Shown in pieces: positions 35,274 to 43,047 of a stretch of 64,000 nucleotides of DNA. This stretch comes from VXPQ01 sp964608315 (GTDB lineage Bacteria > Bacteroidota > Rhodothermia > Rhodothermales > VXPQ01). The stretch spans positions 62,001-126,000 of the forward strand of contig CAZSNF010000009.1 in assembly GCA_964608315.1 (NCBI GenBank), in the 5' to 3' direction. Each line of letters begins with the position of its first letter. The stretch's first letter is position 1. The notes below the pieces were generated by a model that saw only the letters and a list, made by a program, of their open reading frames with translations, did no database searches and was not told the DNA's origin. The translations under genes were made by a program, and so were the position numbers.

Positions 35274-36056
35274 TCAGGGTATCCAGATCAAACTCAGGCA
35301 GGCTTCGTAGTTTGGCATCGGTCGGCATTGTTCGAGGCACCTGTCCCCCTTGGTAAGCGTGTCGTCTTGGAACCATGCCTCGACCGGTGTCGACTCTGGT
35401 TTCTGTGAAGTCAAGCCATTTTGGAAGTACTCCCCTGCACCCGAGTACGGATGAACGGCACGTTTTCGACCAATATACCTGAGAGGTAGGTCATCACTCA
35501 CGATGGACCACTCGATATACCCCTTCCGACAAAAGACGAGAGCACTCGGAGAAACATTGAGGTCGACATACCGGAACGCAGCAGCTGTCAGACTGACACG
35601 GTAGGAATTGGCAAGGGCACTGACAGCGTCGAGCGAAGGGGAGATTGCCCGCCCTTCCTCTACAAAGCGGGCTCGAGGCATCAAGAGCTCTGCTGCAAAC
35701 CTGTTCGCCTCGGTTTCAACTGGCTGTCGCCTATGCCAATCGTAAAACGCCGCTGTATTACACACAAACATGGGGACATCAGCATGAAGCTCGTAGTGAC
35801 CCAGCTCGTGCGCTGCCACAAACCGCCTTTTTCCTTCTTCAGCAATTGCTGTATCCACGACGGCAATAGATTGCGTTCCCAACCGCATGAGACGACCCTC
35901 GGCTCCTCGAATAGGCCGTGTCTGAACAAGTAACCCAAGCTCAAACGCCAGATCCCGAATATCTACATCCGCGACGCTTGACAGTCCAAATTTTTCCAGT
36001 ATTTCCCGTGCTCGTTTTTCTGCGCGCGCAACGCCGATATCGAATCGTTTACTCAT
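35274..36056 (-). CDS. ImmA/IrrE family metallopeptidase
   Basis: A 260-residue zinc peptidase starting at MSKRFDIGVARAEK. HELGH is at residues 83-87 (FVAAHELGHYELH), with the downstream acidic ligand region in VETEANRFAAELLMPRARF. There is no helix-turn-helix, so it must act with separate regulators. It overlaps the preceding gene by 8 bases and is the last of three tightly coupled genes: sigma factor, small acidic protein, peptidase. ImmA-like peptidases cleave repressors; the CBASS regulator CapP is one such enzyme. Since a CBASS operon starts divergently just beyond the sigma gene, cleavage of the middle protein to free the sigma factor is a reasonable, untested model. Confidence 0.85.
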   Translation of the reverse strand: MSKRFDIGVARAEKRAREILEKFGLSSVADVDIRDLAFELGLLVQTRPIRGAEGRLMRLGTQSIAVVDTAIAEEGKRRFVAAHELGHYELHADVPMFVCNTAAFYDWHRRQPVETEANRFAAELLMPRARFVEEGRAISPSLDAVSALANSYRVSLTAAAFRYVDLNVSPSALVFCRKGYIEWSIVSDDLPLRYIGRKRAVHPYSGAGEYFQNGLTSQKPESTPVEAWFQDDTLTKGDRCLEQCRPMPNYEACLSLIWIP

Positions 36057-36516
36057 TGCTATCTGCATCATCCTCATTGCCACCAGTCGAATCTAAATCA
36101 TCGAGTAATTGCAGCAATTGATGTTCAGTAAGCATGTCGCGAATATCCTCCTCGTCCAAATTCTCAATCTTACGGAAATGCACTTGGAACCCGGATGTGT
36201 CGCTACCGGCTAACAGGTGTGCGAGTTCAGTCCGTAAATCTTTTCCCGTTGCCCGTATTTCCTCGGTAATGCGAGTCCACAGTTTGGTCACATTGGTTTC
36301 CATCTCGACTCGACGCTCGGCGGCTGAGCGCAGCCGAGCCTTGCTATAGAGTTGACGTGCAAGTGCAGCGCCTTCCTCAGCAATCCTGTCGGGATCGAGC
36401 CCTGCGTCAGTGAGAATCTCACGGGCCATTTCCGGGTCGTCGAGTGCAGCTTCACCAAAGCTCTCGAAAAGACACTTGAGGCGATCGTGTTCTGAGTTCG
36501 TGCGGCTCATTATCAT
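36049..36516 (-). CDS. Small acidic helical protein between sigma factor and metallopeptidase (possible anti-sigma)
   Basis: A 155-residue protein with an ATGA overlap with the sigma-factor stop and an 8-base overlap with the peptidase gene. It is soluble and mainly helical: DRLKCLFESFGEAALDDPEM, EEGAALARQLYSKARLRSAA and a C-terminal acidic, Leu-rich segment (LTEHQLLQLLDDLDSTGGNE). I recognise no family. Coupling to a sigma factor on one side and a regulatory peptidase on the other makes an anti-sigma or sigma-modulating role the simplest guess, but nothing in the sequence proves it. Confidence 0.65.
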   Translation of the reverse strand: MIMSRTNSEHDRLKCLFESFGEAALDDPEMAREILTDAGLDPDRIAEEGAALARQLYSKARLRSAAERRVEMETNVTKLWTRITEEIRATGKDLRTELAHLLAGSDTSGFQVHFRKIENLDEEDIRDMLTEHQLLQLLDDLDSTGGNEDDADSNE

Positions 36517-37133
36517 GAAGTAGTAGCGGTGGCTATCAGGGGATGACCTTTCCAGCATTCGTGGTCGGCCATGGCAGAGAGTATGCGCCGGCGAAGTTTT
36601 CGGGTGAGAGTGTACGCCTCACTTACTTTAATGCTAAGTAGTTCGGCAATTTCGGCAGAGCGCATTCCCTCCTCGAGGGCCATCTGAGTGATGGCAAGGC
36701 GCTCGTCGTCGTCAGTTGCCTGTTCCACTATGGTTCTGAGCACTTCCTTGCATTGGTTTGATGCGGCCAAAACCGAGGGGTCATGCAATGATCCAGGATA
36801 TACATCGAGATCAGGGGATTCACCTCCTTCTGCCCGGCGAGTATGTCCCGGTGATTGGGCGGCATTACTAATCAGGCTCCGAACCACACTGAATGCGAGG
36901 TAGCGACCAAGATCAGACTTTACGACAGGGTCCCATTGGCGTTTTCCTTCAAATACCAGACGGATCGCCTCCTGGGCTATATCTTCGGGACGCATACCTT
37001 GCGGGAGGAGGCCTCCCGCAAGGACGGAAGGGAGGGCCCAGAACCGATTCCTCGCATAAGCTACGAGCGATGGATAGATGCGCTCCCAATCAGCTTCGCG
37101 AAGCAGTGTGAGGATATGGTCGGGTGGAGGCAT
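36513..37133 (-). CDS. ECF-like sigma-70 family RNA polymerase sigma factor
   Basis: A 206-residue protein with the two-domain plan of group 4 sigma factors. Region 2 is at about 45-90 (GMRPEDIAQEAIRLVFEGKR, then DLGRYLAFSVVRSLISNAA), and region 4 with its helix-turn-helix is at about 145-190 (MALEEGMRSAEIAELLSIKV, then SEAYTLTRKLRRRIL). No region 3 or region 1.1 is present. It leads a three-gene operon with a small acidic protein and an ImmA-type metallopeptidase, and lies back to back with the CBASS operon, 154 bases from capV. It may direct transcription of its own operon or of CBASS; no certain target promoter could be identified. Confidence 0.78.
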   Translation of the reverse strand: MPPPDHILTLLREADWERIYPSLVAYARNRFWALPSVLAGGLLPQGMRPEDIAQEAIRLVFEGKRQWDPVVKSDLGRYLAFSVVRSLISNAAQSPGHTRRAEGGESPDLDVYPGSLHDPSVLAASNQCKEVLRTIVEQATDDDERLAITQMALEEGMRSAEIAELLSIKVSEAYTLTRKLRRRILSAMADHECWKGHPLIATATTS

Positions 37134-37287
37134 GAAAAAAATCTGCCTAGTGTGGCAAATGGATTGAGGAATTCAGCAATTAAATACGTGCGCATCAACA
37201 ATGAGTTCACCTGATACAATACGATGAGCAACCTGTTTCAGTCGATCACGACCCCTCGGTGTCAATAGCAAAGGAACCTGACATAGC

Positions 37288-38325
37288 ATGACAAACGCAG
37301 AACTGCAACAGCCCCAACGCCGCCTCCTGTCCATTGACGGGGGCGGAATCCTTGGAACGTTTCCTGCTGCTTTCCTGGCGGGGCTCGAACAAAACCTGCC
37401 TAAGCCGATCGGCAGCTACTTCGATCTGATCGCTGGCACCTCCACCGGCGGAATCATTGCCTTGGGGCTCGCGATGGGGCTGCCCGCGAGCGAACTGCTT
37501 GATCTCTACGAGAAGCGCGGCCCAGAGATTTTCGGCCAGGGCCGTGGACTGCTCGTAGACTTTCTTCTACGCAAAGTGCGGTTCGGACGGCGGCTGGTTT
37601 TGCATAAGTACGACCCCGGACCGCTGCAAGCCGTGCTGGAAGAAGTCCTCGGCGACCGGTGTATCGGTGATGCGAATACGCGGCTACTTGTTCCGGCTTG
37701 GAATCCCGTCGCACGCTCCGTCTACATCTACAAGACCGCCCATCACCCGCGCCTTCGCAACGACTATAAGTGCCTGGCGGTTGACGCGGCGATGGCCACC
37801 GCTGCCGCACCAACCTACTTCCGTCAACACGTGACGCAGCATGCGGCTGGCCTGGTCGATGGTGGTACTTGGGCGAATAACCCCACGGCGCTTGCCGTCG
37901 TCGAGGCGATTGCAATGCTGGGCTGGTCGCGCGACTCTCTCCATGTCCTGAGCATAGGCTGTCTCGATGAGACCTACACCATTCGTAAGTGGGAGGGAGT
38001 CGGGACGCTTGGCTCGAAGGTCATCAAGCTTTTCATGGACGGTCAGTCCCATGGAGCGATGGGTGTCGCCAAGTTGCTCACCGGCCATGAGCACGAGCGG
38101 AATGCGGTCCATCGGATCAACCATACTGTTCCGTTGAACGCCTTCAAGATGGATGACACACGGGTCATCCAAGATCTCAAGGGGCTGGGCCACTCTTTTG
38201 CGCGTGATCGCCAACCAGTCCTCGAACCCGTTTTCTTTACCGCTCCGGCGGAGCAGTTCTCTCCTATTTACACGCTGGAGCAATCCGTTGTCAAAACAGA
38301 AGAGGTATCGACCCATGACCATTGA
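37288..38325 (+). CDS. capV: Patatin-like phospholipase, CBASS effector CapV
   Basis: A 345-residue patatin-type lipase. It has the oxyanion loop DGGGILG (residues 17-23), the nucleophile Ser52 in GTSTGG and the catalytic Asp191 in VDGG, so the Ser-Asp dyad is complete. CapV enzymes degrade inner-membrane phospholipids when activated by a cyclic nucleotide made by the adjacent CD-NTase, killing the infected cell. It is the first gene of a three-gene CBASS operon and overlaps the CD-NTase gene by 11 bases. There is no signal peptide or membrane helix, as expected for a cytosolic effector acting at the membrane surface. Confidence 0.9.
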   Translation: MTNAELQQPQRRLLSIDGGGILGTFPAAFLAGLEQNLPKPIGSYFDLIAGTSTGGIIALGLAMGLPASELLDLYEKRGPEIFGQGRGLLVDFLLRKVRFGRRLVLHKYDPGPLQAVLEEVLGDRCIGDANTRLLVPAWNPVARSVYIYKTAHHPRLRNDYKCLAVDAAMATAAAPTYFRQHVTQHAAGLVDGGTWANNPTALAVVEAIAMLGWSRDSLHVLSIGCLDETYTIRKWEGVGTLGSKVIKLFMDGQSHGAMGVAKLLTGHEHERNAVHRINHTVPLNAFKMDDTRVIQDLKGLGHSFARDRQPVLEPVFFTAPAEQFSPIYTLEQSVVKTEEVSTHDH

Positions 38326-39517
38326 ATTAGGCAAATATCCAGAGTTTCTCGAACGAGTCGCCAGCGAGATAGACATATCGCCGAGCAAGCATCGGGACGC
38401 AGTCGACCGTTACCAAGCGGTCGGGCGCTGGCTTGAGGCCGGCGGCTATCCCGGAGCTTGGGGACAACCCAGCATCTACCCGCAAGGCTCCTTCCGCCTT
38501 GGGACAGTCGTCAGGCCGATTCGCCACGACAGAGAGGCAAGCTATGACATCGATTTGGTATGTGAGATGCCGCTATCCAAGCATCTGACTACTCCGCATG
38601 AGGTCAAGCATGTGGTGGGGCACCGGATCCGGCAACATGAAACGTACCGTCGACTTCTCGACGACGAAGGACGGCGCTGCTGGACTCTCGAATACGCCGA
38701 ACAGGACGGCGTGGGATTCCATTTAGATGTTCTGCCGGCTGTACCGGACGGAAACGGGCTTCAGGGTACCGCTATTTCGATCACGCACAAAGCGGACACC
38801 AGTTATTCATGGTCGGCAAGTGATCCGAGGGGGTACGGGAACTGGTTTGACGGCAAGAACGCCGCCGCATTCGCGCGTGTCGTTGTCGAACAGAAGCAGA
38901 TCATTCAACGCCAGGCTCCCCTCGTTTTTAAGAGTGTCGACGACATTCCCGACCAACTGGTTCGTACGCCACTACAACGTTCGATCCAGCTCATGAAGCG
39001 GCATCGGGACATTCATTTCAATCGTTCCGAGGCGATCAATTATGCGCCGATCTCGATCATAATCACAACGCTCGGGGCACACCTCTACAAAAGTGAGCTC
39101 GACACCCACGCCGCCTTGTTGGGGATCGTCGGCAGATTCCAAGGACATGCGGCACTTGTCGAGGGCAGGGCAATCGATCCGGCTCTTGCGACGATGGGGC
39201 TCATCCGGAGGTTTTCAGACGGCACATGGTATATCGGCAACCCGGTCAATCCGGCCGAAAACTTTGCCGATCGATGGCATGAAGACGATCAAGCACGTGC
39301 ACGGGCTTTCTTCTCTTGGGTGGCTGCCTTACAGAGGGATCTGCTGAATGTTCAGACCAGCACGAACCCACGCCTACTTAAGGAGAGCCTGAGTGGAACG
39401 TTGGGAACGGCGGCGGTAGCCAAGCATTTCGATGTTCTCGTGCCATCGACCGGGGCCGTCGAGCCGCACCCGCGAATTCACATCAACAGTCCCGCGAAAC
39501 CTTGGCGATGCCGTTGA
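38315..39517 (+). CDS. CBASS cyclic oligonucleotide synthase (CD-NTase)
   Basis: A 400-residue cGAS/DncV-like nucleotidyltransferase. The active site shows GS at 58-59 (PQGSFRLGT), Asp78 and Asp80 in SYDIDLV, and a third Asp138 in FHLDVLP, giving the complete metal-binding triad. It would make a cyclic di- or trinucleotide that activates CapV; the product cannot be told from sequence. Its C-terminus (HINSPAKPWRCR) is the expected conjugation point for the E2-like partner. It does not end in Gly, so the exact acceptor residue is uncertain. Overlaps capV by 11 bases and is followed after one base by the E2-like gene. Confidence 0.88.
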   Translation: MTIELGKYPEFLERVASEIDISPSKHRDAVDRYQAVGRWLEAGGYPGAWGQPSIYPQGSFRLGTVVRPIRHDREASYDIDLVCEMPLSKHLTTPHEVKHVVGHRIRQHETYRRLLDDEGRRCWTLEYAEQDGVGFHLDVLPAVPDGNGLQGTAISITHKADTSYSWSASDPRGYGNWFDGKNAAAFARVVVEQKQIIQRQAPLVFKSVDDIPDQLVRTPLQRSIQLMKRHRDIHFNRSEAINYAPISIIITTLGAHLYKSELDTHAALLGIVGRFQGHAALVEGRAIDPALATMGLIRRFSDGTWYIGNPVNPAENFADRWHEDDQARARAFFSWVAALQRDLLNVQTSTNPRLLKESLSGTLGTAAVAKHFDVLVPSTGAVEPHPRIHINSPAKPWRCR

Positions 39518-39518
39518 T

Positions 39519-40250
39519 ATGACAGAGGATTTGCAGAAGCAAATCGCCGAGCTAAACGATGTCCATAAAGAACTGACGCACATCGTCGAGAGCGATGCTG
39601 AGACGCTCCTGTCTGGTGCGGTGGATTTCGAAGCATCCGCCGATGGGCTGGAAACCATCACCGATTCGTTCGACATCGAACTGACCATCCCGCATGTGTT
39701 CCCCCACCGATTGCCGCGGGCGAAGGAAGTCGGTGGCCGGATCGGAACCGATTACGAACATCTCAACCCGGATGGCACTCTGTGCCTCGGTGTACCGATT
39801 GAGCAGCGGCGTGTGTTTTTTGAGCAGCCGACCCTCCTCGGGTTCGTCAATAAACTGCTAATCCCCTATCTATATGGGTACTGCTTCTGGAGCAAGCATG
39901 ACCATCATCCGTTCGGTGAAGCCGCGCACGGGCACGAGGGCATCTTGCACCACTATATCGATACGCTCGGCTTACGGGATCCTCTCGCCGCGCTGGCCGT
40001 CATTTGTTTCCTCTTCGAGCATGGTTATCGTGGTCACCACCCCTGTCCATGCGGGAGTGGTCAAATAGTTCGGGCGTGCCACGGCCCAGCGTTGCGCGCT
40101 CTTCATGACCACCATACGCCCGATACCGTGCGCATCGATTTCTTGGCAATCGTTAGTATCTATTTTACCGAGTTTGACAAGGAACAACTCTCGTTGCCAC
40201 ATCCACTGCGCAATCAAGTGATCCGGCTAATGAAAAAGTTTAAGGCCTAA
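39519..40250 (+). CDS. E2-like CBASS protein with SEC-C zinc motif (short type II CBASS)
   Basis: A 243-residue protein starting with the ATG one base after the CD-NTase stop. Residues about 45-130 resemble a ubiquitin-E2 fold: IELTIPHVFPHRLP, then NPDGTLCLGV with the candidate catalytic Cys89. Near residues 185-200 is a SEC-C type zinc motif (CPCGSGQIVRACHG). In type II CBASS, E2 (with or without E1 and JAB) attaches the CD-NTase C-terminus to a target and primes the enzyme. Here E1 and JAB are absent, which defines the 'short' type II arrangement. The SEC-C motif may help in protein or nucleic-acid recognition. Confidence 0.78.
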   Translation: MTEDLQKQIAELNDVHKELTHIVESDAETLLSGAVDFEASADGLETITDSFDIELTIPHVFPHRLPRAKEVGGRIGTDYEHLNPDGTLCLGVPIEQRRVFFEQPTLLGFVNKLLIPYLYGYCFWSKHDHHPFGEAAHGHEGILHHYIDTLGLRDPLAALAVICFLFEHGYRGHHPCPCGSGQIVRACHGPALRALHDHHTPDTVRIDFLAIVSIYFTEFDKEQLSLPHPLRNQVIRLMKKFKA

Positions 40251-40877
40251 CGGTACAGCGTTTTATCGGCAAGAAGAAATTCGGATTGAGAAATCATCCT
40301 GAAAATCTGGACAGCTTTTTGAGCGCCTCTCAATGAGTGCAGAAAGCCGCTCATGGATTGGCTCTCGCATATTCGTAGAGGCAATACACCCGGCGCCAGC
40401 GAACCAGATCGGCTTTTTCCGACCTGCCCGAACAAGAAGCAAGACGCCTCACATGAACCCAAACCAACGCAACCTTACTTTATTAACCACCCCAAACCGC
40501 CACCTAATATTTTAAAGTCGCCGCTTTTGGGCCGTCCGTCTGCTCTGGGCGGCTTAGTCGTGCGCTTGGGGCTGGGACCGGCTGGCTCCCGCCAGCGGAC
40601 AGGTCCCCCTCCATTCCTACGCGAGCGGGGTCAGCCGGAAGAATCTTGGTCACGCTCGCACAGTTTGCAAGCTGCCGGAGCACACAAACCCTTGACAACC
40701 AAACGTCTTCGCCGTATTCTACTGGAGCAAGCCGCTGCCGAAGGCGGCGCAACCCACCGCAACCCTGCGCTGTAAAGCGATCTCCGCAAACTGTCCGGTT
40801 TTTCGGCTCATTTCTCGGCTCGTTGTGATCAAGAAGGCATATATTCGGGAAAACAGATTATCCCAAGAGGGGGGCAC
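40251..40877. other. 627-base gap between CBASS and the OLD-like gene
   Basis: No gene with recognisable features. A 140-codon frame at 40353 has low-complexity, unconvincing composition. The last 20 bases carry a G-rich ribosome-binding site for the next gene. Nothing else is seen. Confidence 0.4.
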
Positions 40878-42665
40878 ATGAGGCTGTTACATTACCTGGA
40901 GATCGAAAATTTCAAGCGCTTTGGCGACAAGCAGCGGATCGAGCTCGACCACCCGGCCGTGCTTATTGGCCCCAACAATTGCGGGAAGACCACCGCGATT
41001 CAAGCCATTGCGCTCTGGTCGCAAGCCGTCAAGACCTGGTACGACGCTAAAGGCGGCAAGGCTCCTCCAAAACAGCGCAAGGCGACATCCATCAACCGCC
41101 TCAAGGTTGTATCAGTGCCTGTTCAGCGCACCAGATACTTTTGGCACAACACGACCGTGCGCAAAGGAAACAATCCGATATGGCTCGAAATCACGTTGGG
41201 CATTCTGTACAAGAAAAAGGTCGAGCCCGTTACCATGCGCTTCCGCAACCAGGGCGAAGATTTGGTTTATTGCACTCCAGATGACCGGACGGTGAAAAAG
41301 CCTGATCTTATCAAGGCGGCGGCAGCATTGAGCGTGGAACTACTGTATCCTATGTCAGGACTGGAAACCGAAGAACCGATTCTTCAACCTGGCCGTATTG
41401 ATGTCTTGCTGGGACAAGGACAGACAGCGCAAGTGCTGCGAAATCTGTGTCTGCTGGTGCACAAGGAATCTCCGAATGACTGGAAGCGAATTGTGCAGTT
41501 GATGAAGCGTCTTTTCAAAATTGATCTCGACGATCCGCAAGAAACCCCTCGCGGCAGCATCCATCTTTTCTATCATCAGAATAACGTAAAAGAGCACCTT
41601 GATATTGCACTTGCTGGCCGCGGCCTCCAGCAGATGCTCCTTATTTTTGCCTATCTCTATTCTCATCGGGGTTGCGTATTGTTGATCGACGAGCCAGATG
41701 CGCATTTGGAAATACTGCGCCAGAAGCAGGTGTACGTATTGCTTCGCGAAATCGCTTCGGTCAACAACTCGCAAGTAATCCTTGTTACCCATTCCGAGGT
41801 TATACTCGACGAAGCATTAGACCAGAATCTTACGCTGCTTCTTGGCGGTAAGGCAGATGATCTTGCACAAAAAGGCGATATTAAAAATGCACTTAAAAAT
41901 TATGGCGCAGAACACTACGTCCGAGCCAGGCAACGTGGTTACGTACTCTATGTTGAAGGTAGTACGGACCTCAACATACTTTGGGAGCTAGCTAGCCATT
42001 TAAATCATGACGTGGCAAATCATTGGGATGGGCAAACCAATGTATACTACGTACAAGATAATTTCCCGGAACAGAGCCTTGATTCAGAACTTGAGCGAGT
42101 GGAAGGCGGATTTGGGATAACGCCCAAAGATCATTTCTTTAAGTTGCAAAAAATGATTCCGGAACTCAAGGGCCTGGCGATTCTGGATAGCGATGGACAG
42201 GACAGGCAGAATTCTGAAGAAGGCGGACTTCAGATCGAATACTGGACTCGCTATGAAGCAGAAAATTACTTCATAACGCCTGATATTTTGGCAACCTATG
42301 CAAAGCGTGAATACTCAGAAGAGCCACTGTGGCGACAATGTGTCGATGAAATTCTTGATGAAGTTATTGTAGAATGTATATTCGACAATAACAGCCATGA
42401 TTTCGATACCTGGAAAAAATCGGAGGGAGATGCCTCAAAGTTAATATGGGAAGCCCAAACAAGGCAACGCAAGATAAGTGCTTTCGCCGAAGAATTTTTT
42501 CGTCGTTTGGCAGATCGCCTTGGCCATGCCATGTTGCTCCGAAAGGGTGAATTACACAAGTTAATAAAACGCGCTGACGCCCAGCTTATTTCACCTGAAG
42601 TATCGGAAAAACTCAACCTCTTGTCCAGATTATTCACCGAAGCAGAACCGGTAGAAGAATCCTGA
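40878..42665 (+). CDS. OLD-family nuclease: AAA ATPase with C-terminal TOPRIM domain
   Basis: A 595-residue protein. The ATPase half has Walker A GPNNCGKTT (31-39), an ABC-like region LAGRGLQQMLLIFAYL and Walker B CVLLIDEPDAHLE (about 266-278), followed by VTHSEVILDEAL. The second half is a TOPRIM nuclease with the first Glu in LYVEGSTDLNIL (about 357-368) and the DxD-type motif LAILDSDGQD (about 434-443). This is the build of phage P2 Old and Gabija GajA, which nick DNA. No UvrD-like GajB gene follows, so it is not a Gabija pair. It may act alone. Its GC content is lower than the core genome's. A fragment of IS3 end sequence follows directly. Confidence 0.82.
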   Translation: MRLLHYLEIENFKRFGDKQRIELDHPAVLIGPNNCGKTTAIQAIALWSQAVKTWYDAKGGKAPPKQRKATSINRLKVVSVPVQRTRYFWHNTTVRKGNNPIWLEITLGILYKKKVEPVTMRFRNQGEDLVYCTPDDRTVKKPDLIKAAAALSVELLYPMSGLETEEPILQPGRIDVLLGQGQTAQVLRNLCLLVHKESPNDWKRIVQLMKRLFKIDLDDPQETPRGSIHLFYHQNNVKEHLDIALAGRGLQQMLLIFAYLYSHRGCVLLIDEPDAHLEILRQKQVYVLLREIASVNNSQVILVTHSEVILDEALDQNLTLLLGGKADDLAQKGDIKNALKNYGAEHYVRARQRGYVLYVEGSTDLNILWELASHLNHDVANHWDGQTNVYYVQDNFPEQSLDSELERVEGGFGITPKDHFFKLQKMIPELKGLAILDSDGQDRQNSEEGGLQIEYWTRYEAENYFITPDILATYAKREYSEEPLWRQCVDEILDEVIVECIFDNNSHDFDTWKKSEGDASKLIWEAQTRQRKISAFAEEFFRRLADRLGHAMLLRKGELHKLIKRADAQLISPEVSEKLNLLSRLFTEAEPVEES

Positions 42666-42666
42666 A

Positions 42667-42716
42667 CCTTCAAATTCTCCAAATGCTGTCCAATCAAACC
42701 GAACCGCCTCTAACCA
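42667..42716 (-). mobile_element. Solitary IS3-family terminal fragment
   Basis: About 50 bases (CTTCAAATTCTCCAAATGCT, then GTCCAATCAAACCGAACCGC) match the outer end of the IS copies at 22655-22705 and 62790-62840 in the same orientation. Nothing else of the element is present; the OLD-like gene ends immediately to its left. Confidence 0.55.
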
Positions 42717-42900
42717 CCGAGGATTTCTCGGTAGTTCAGACCCCTTGCGTACGACGAGGACCGGTTGGCGCTCGACCCGCCTGGAGTATCCCAAACCCGA
42801 AACCCGGATACGCATTTGTTGCGATCCGCCGCCGATCGCAGTTCATGCGGGAATCCATCCCAACCCCGCTGACGCCAATCCACCCCCAAAAAATTCCGAC

Positions 42901-42999
42901 ATGAGATGGGATAACAATCAAATTCGGCTGTCGGCTTCCGATCTCATGCGGTTCATGGGGTGTCCGCACGCCGCCCGCCTTGATCTCGCCTATCTTTGA
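42901..42999 (+). pseudogene. 5' end of TM0106-type nuclease-helicase gene, cut off by in-frame TGA
   Basis: From the ATG at 42901 the frame reads MRWDNNQIRLSASDLMRFMG, then CPHAARLDLAYL, the expected conserved N-terminus of TM0106-type RecB-like nucleases. It stops at TGA (42997-42999), where relatives usually continue with an Arg-Gly-Glu stretch. The next codons GGC GAA GAC continue in the same frame into the main body. A CGA-to-TGA change or an assembly error would explain it. Confidence 0.7.
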
Positions 43000-43047
43000 G
43001 GCGAAGACGCAAGCCTTGCGCCGGTTGAGGACAGCGAGGACGCCGTC

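Noticed and set aside
37273..37278. GGAACC as an ECF sigma -35 element for the CBASS operon
   Set aside because: It lies only 9 bases before the capV start codon, so it more likely serves as ribosome-binding sequence (AAGGAA).
40353..40775. 140-codon open frame in the gap after CBASS
   Set aside because: Low-complexity composition, no ribosome-binding site and no recognisable domain.
40878..42665. Gabija system
   Set aside because: The ATPase-TOPRIM protein fits GajA, but no UvrD-like GajB gene follows; the next helicase is a UPF1/TM0106 fusion behind an IS scar.
42997..42999. Selenocysteine codon
   Set aside because: The position is not a Cys/Sec site in this protein type, and no selenocysteine insertion hairpin was seen just after it.
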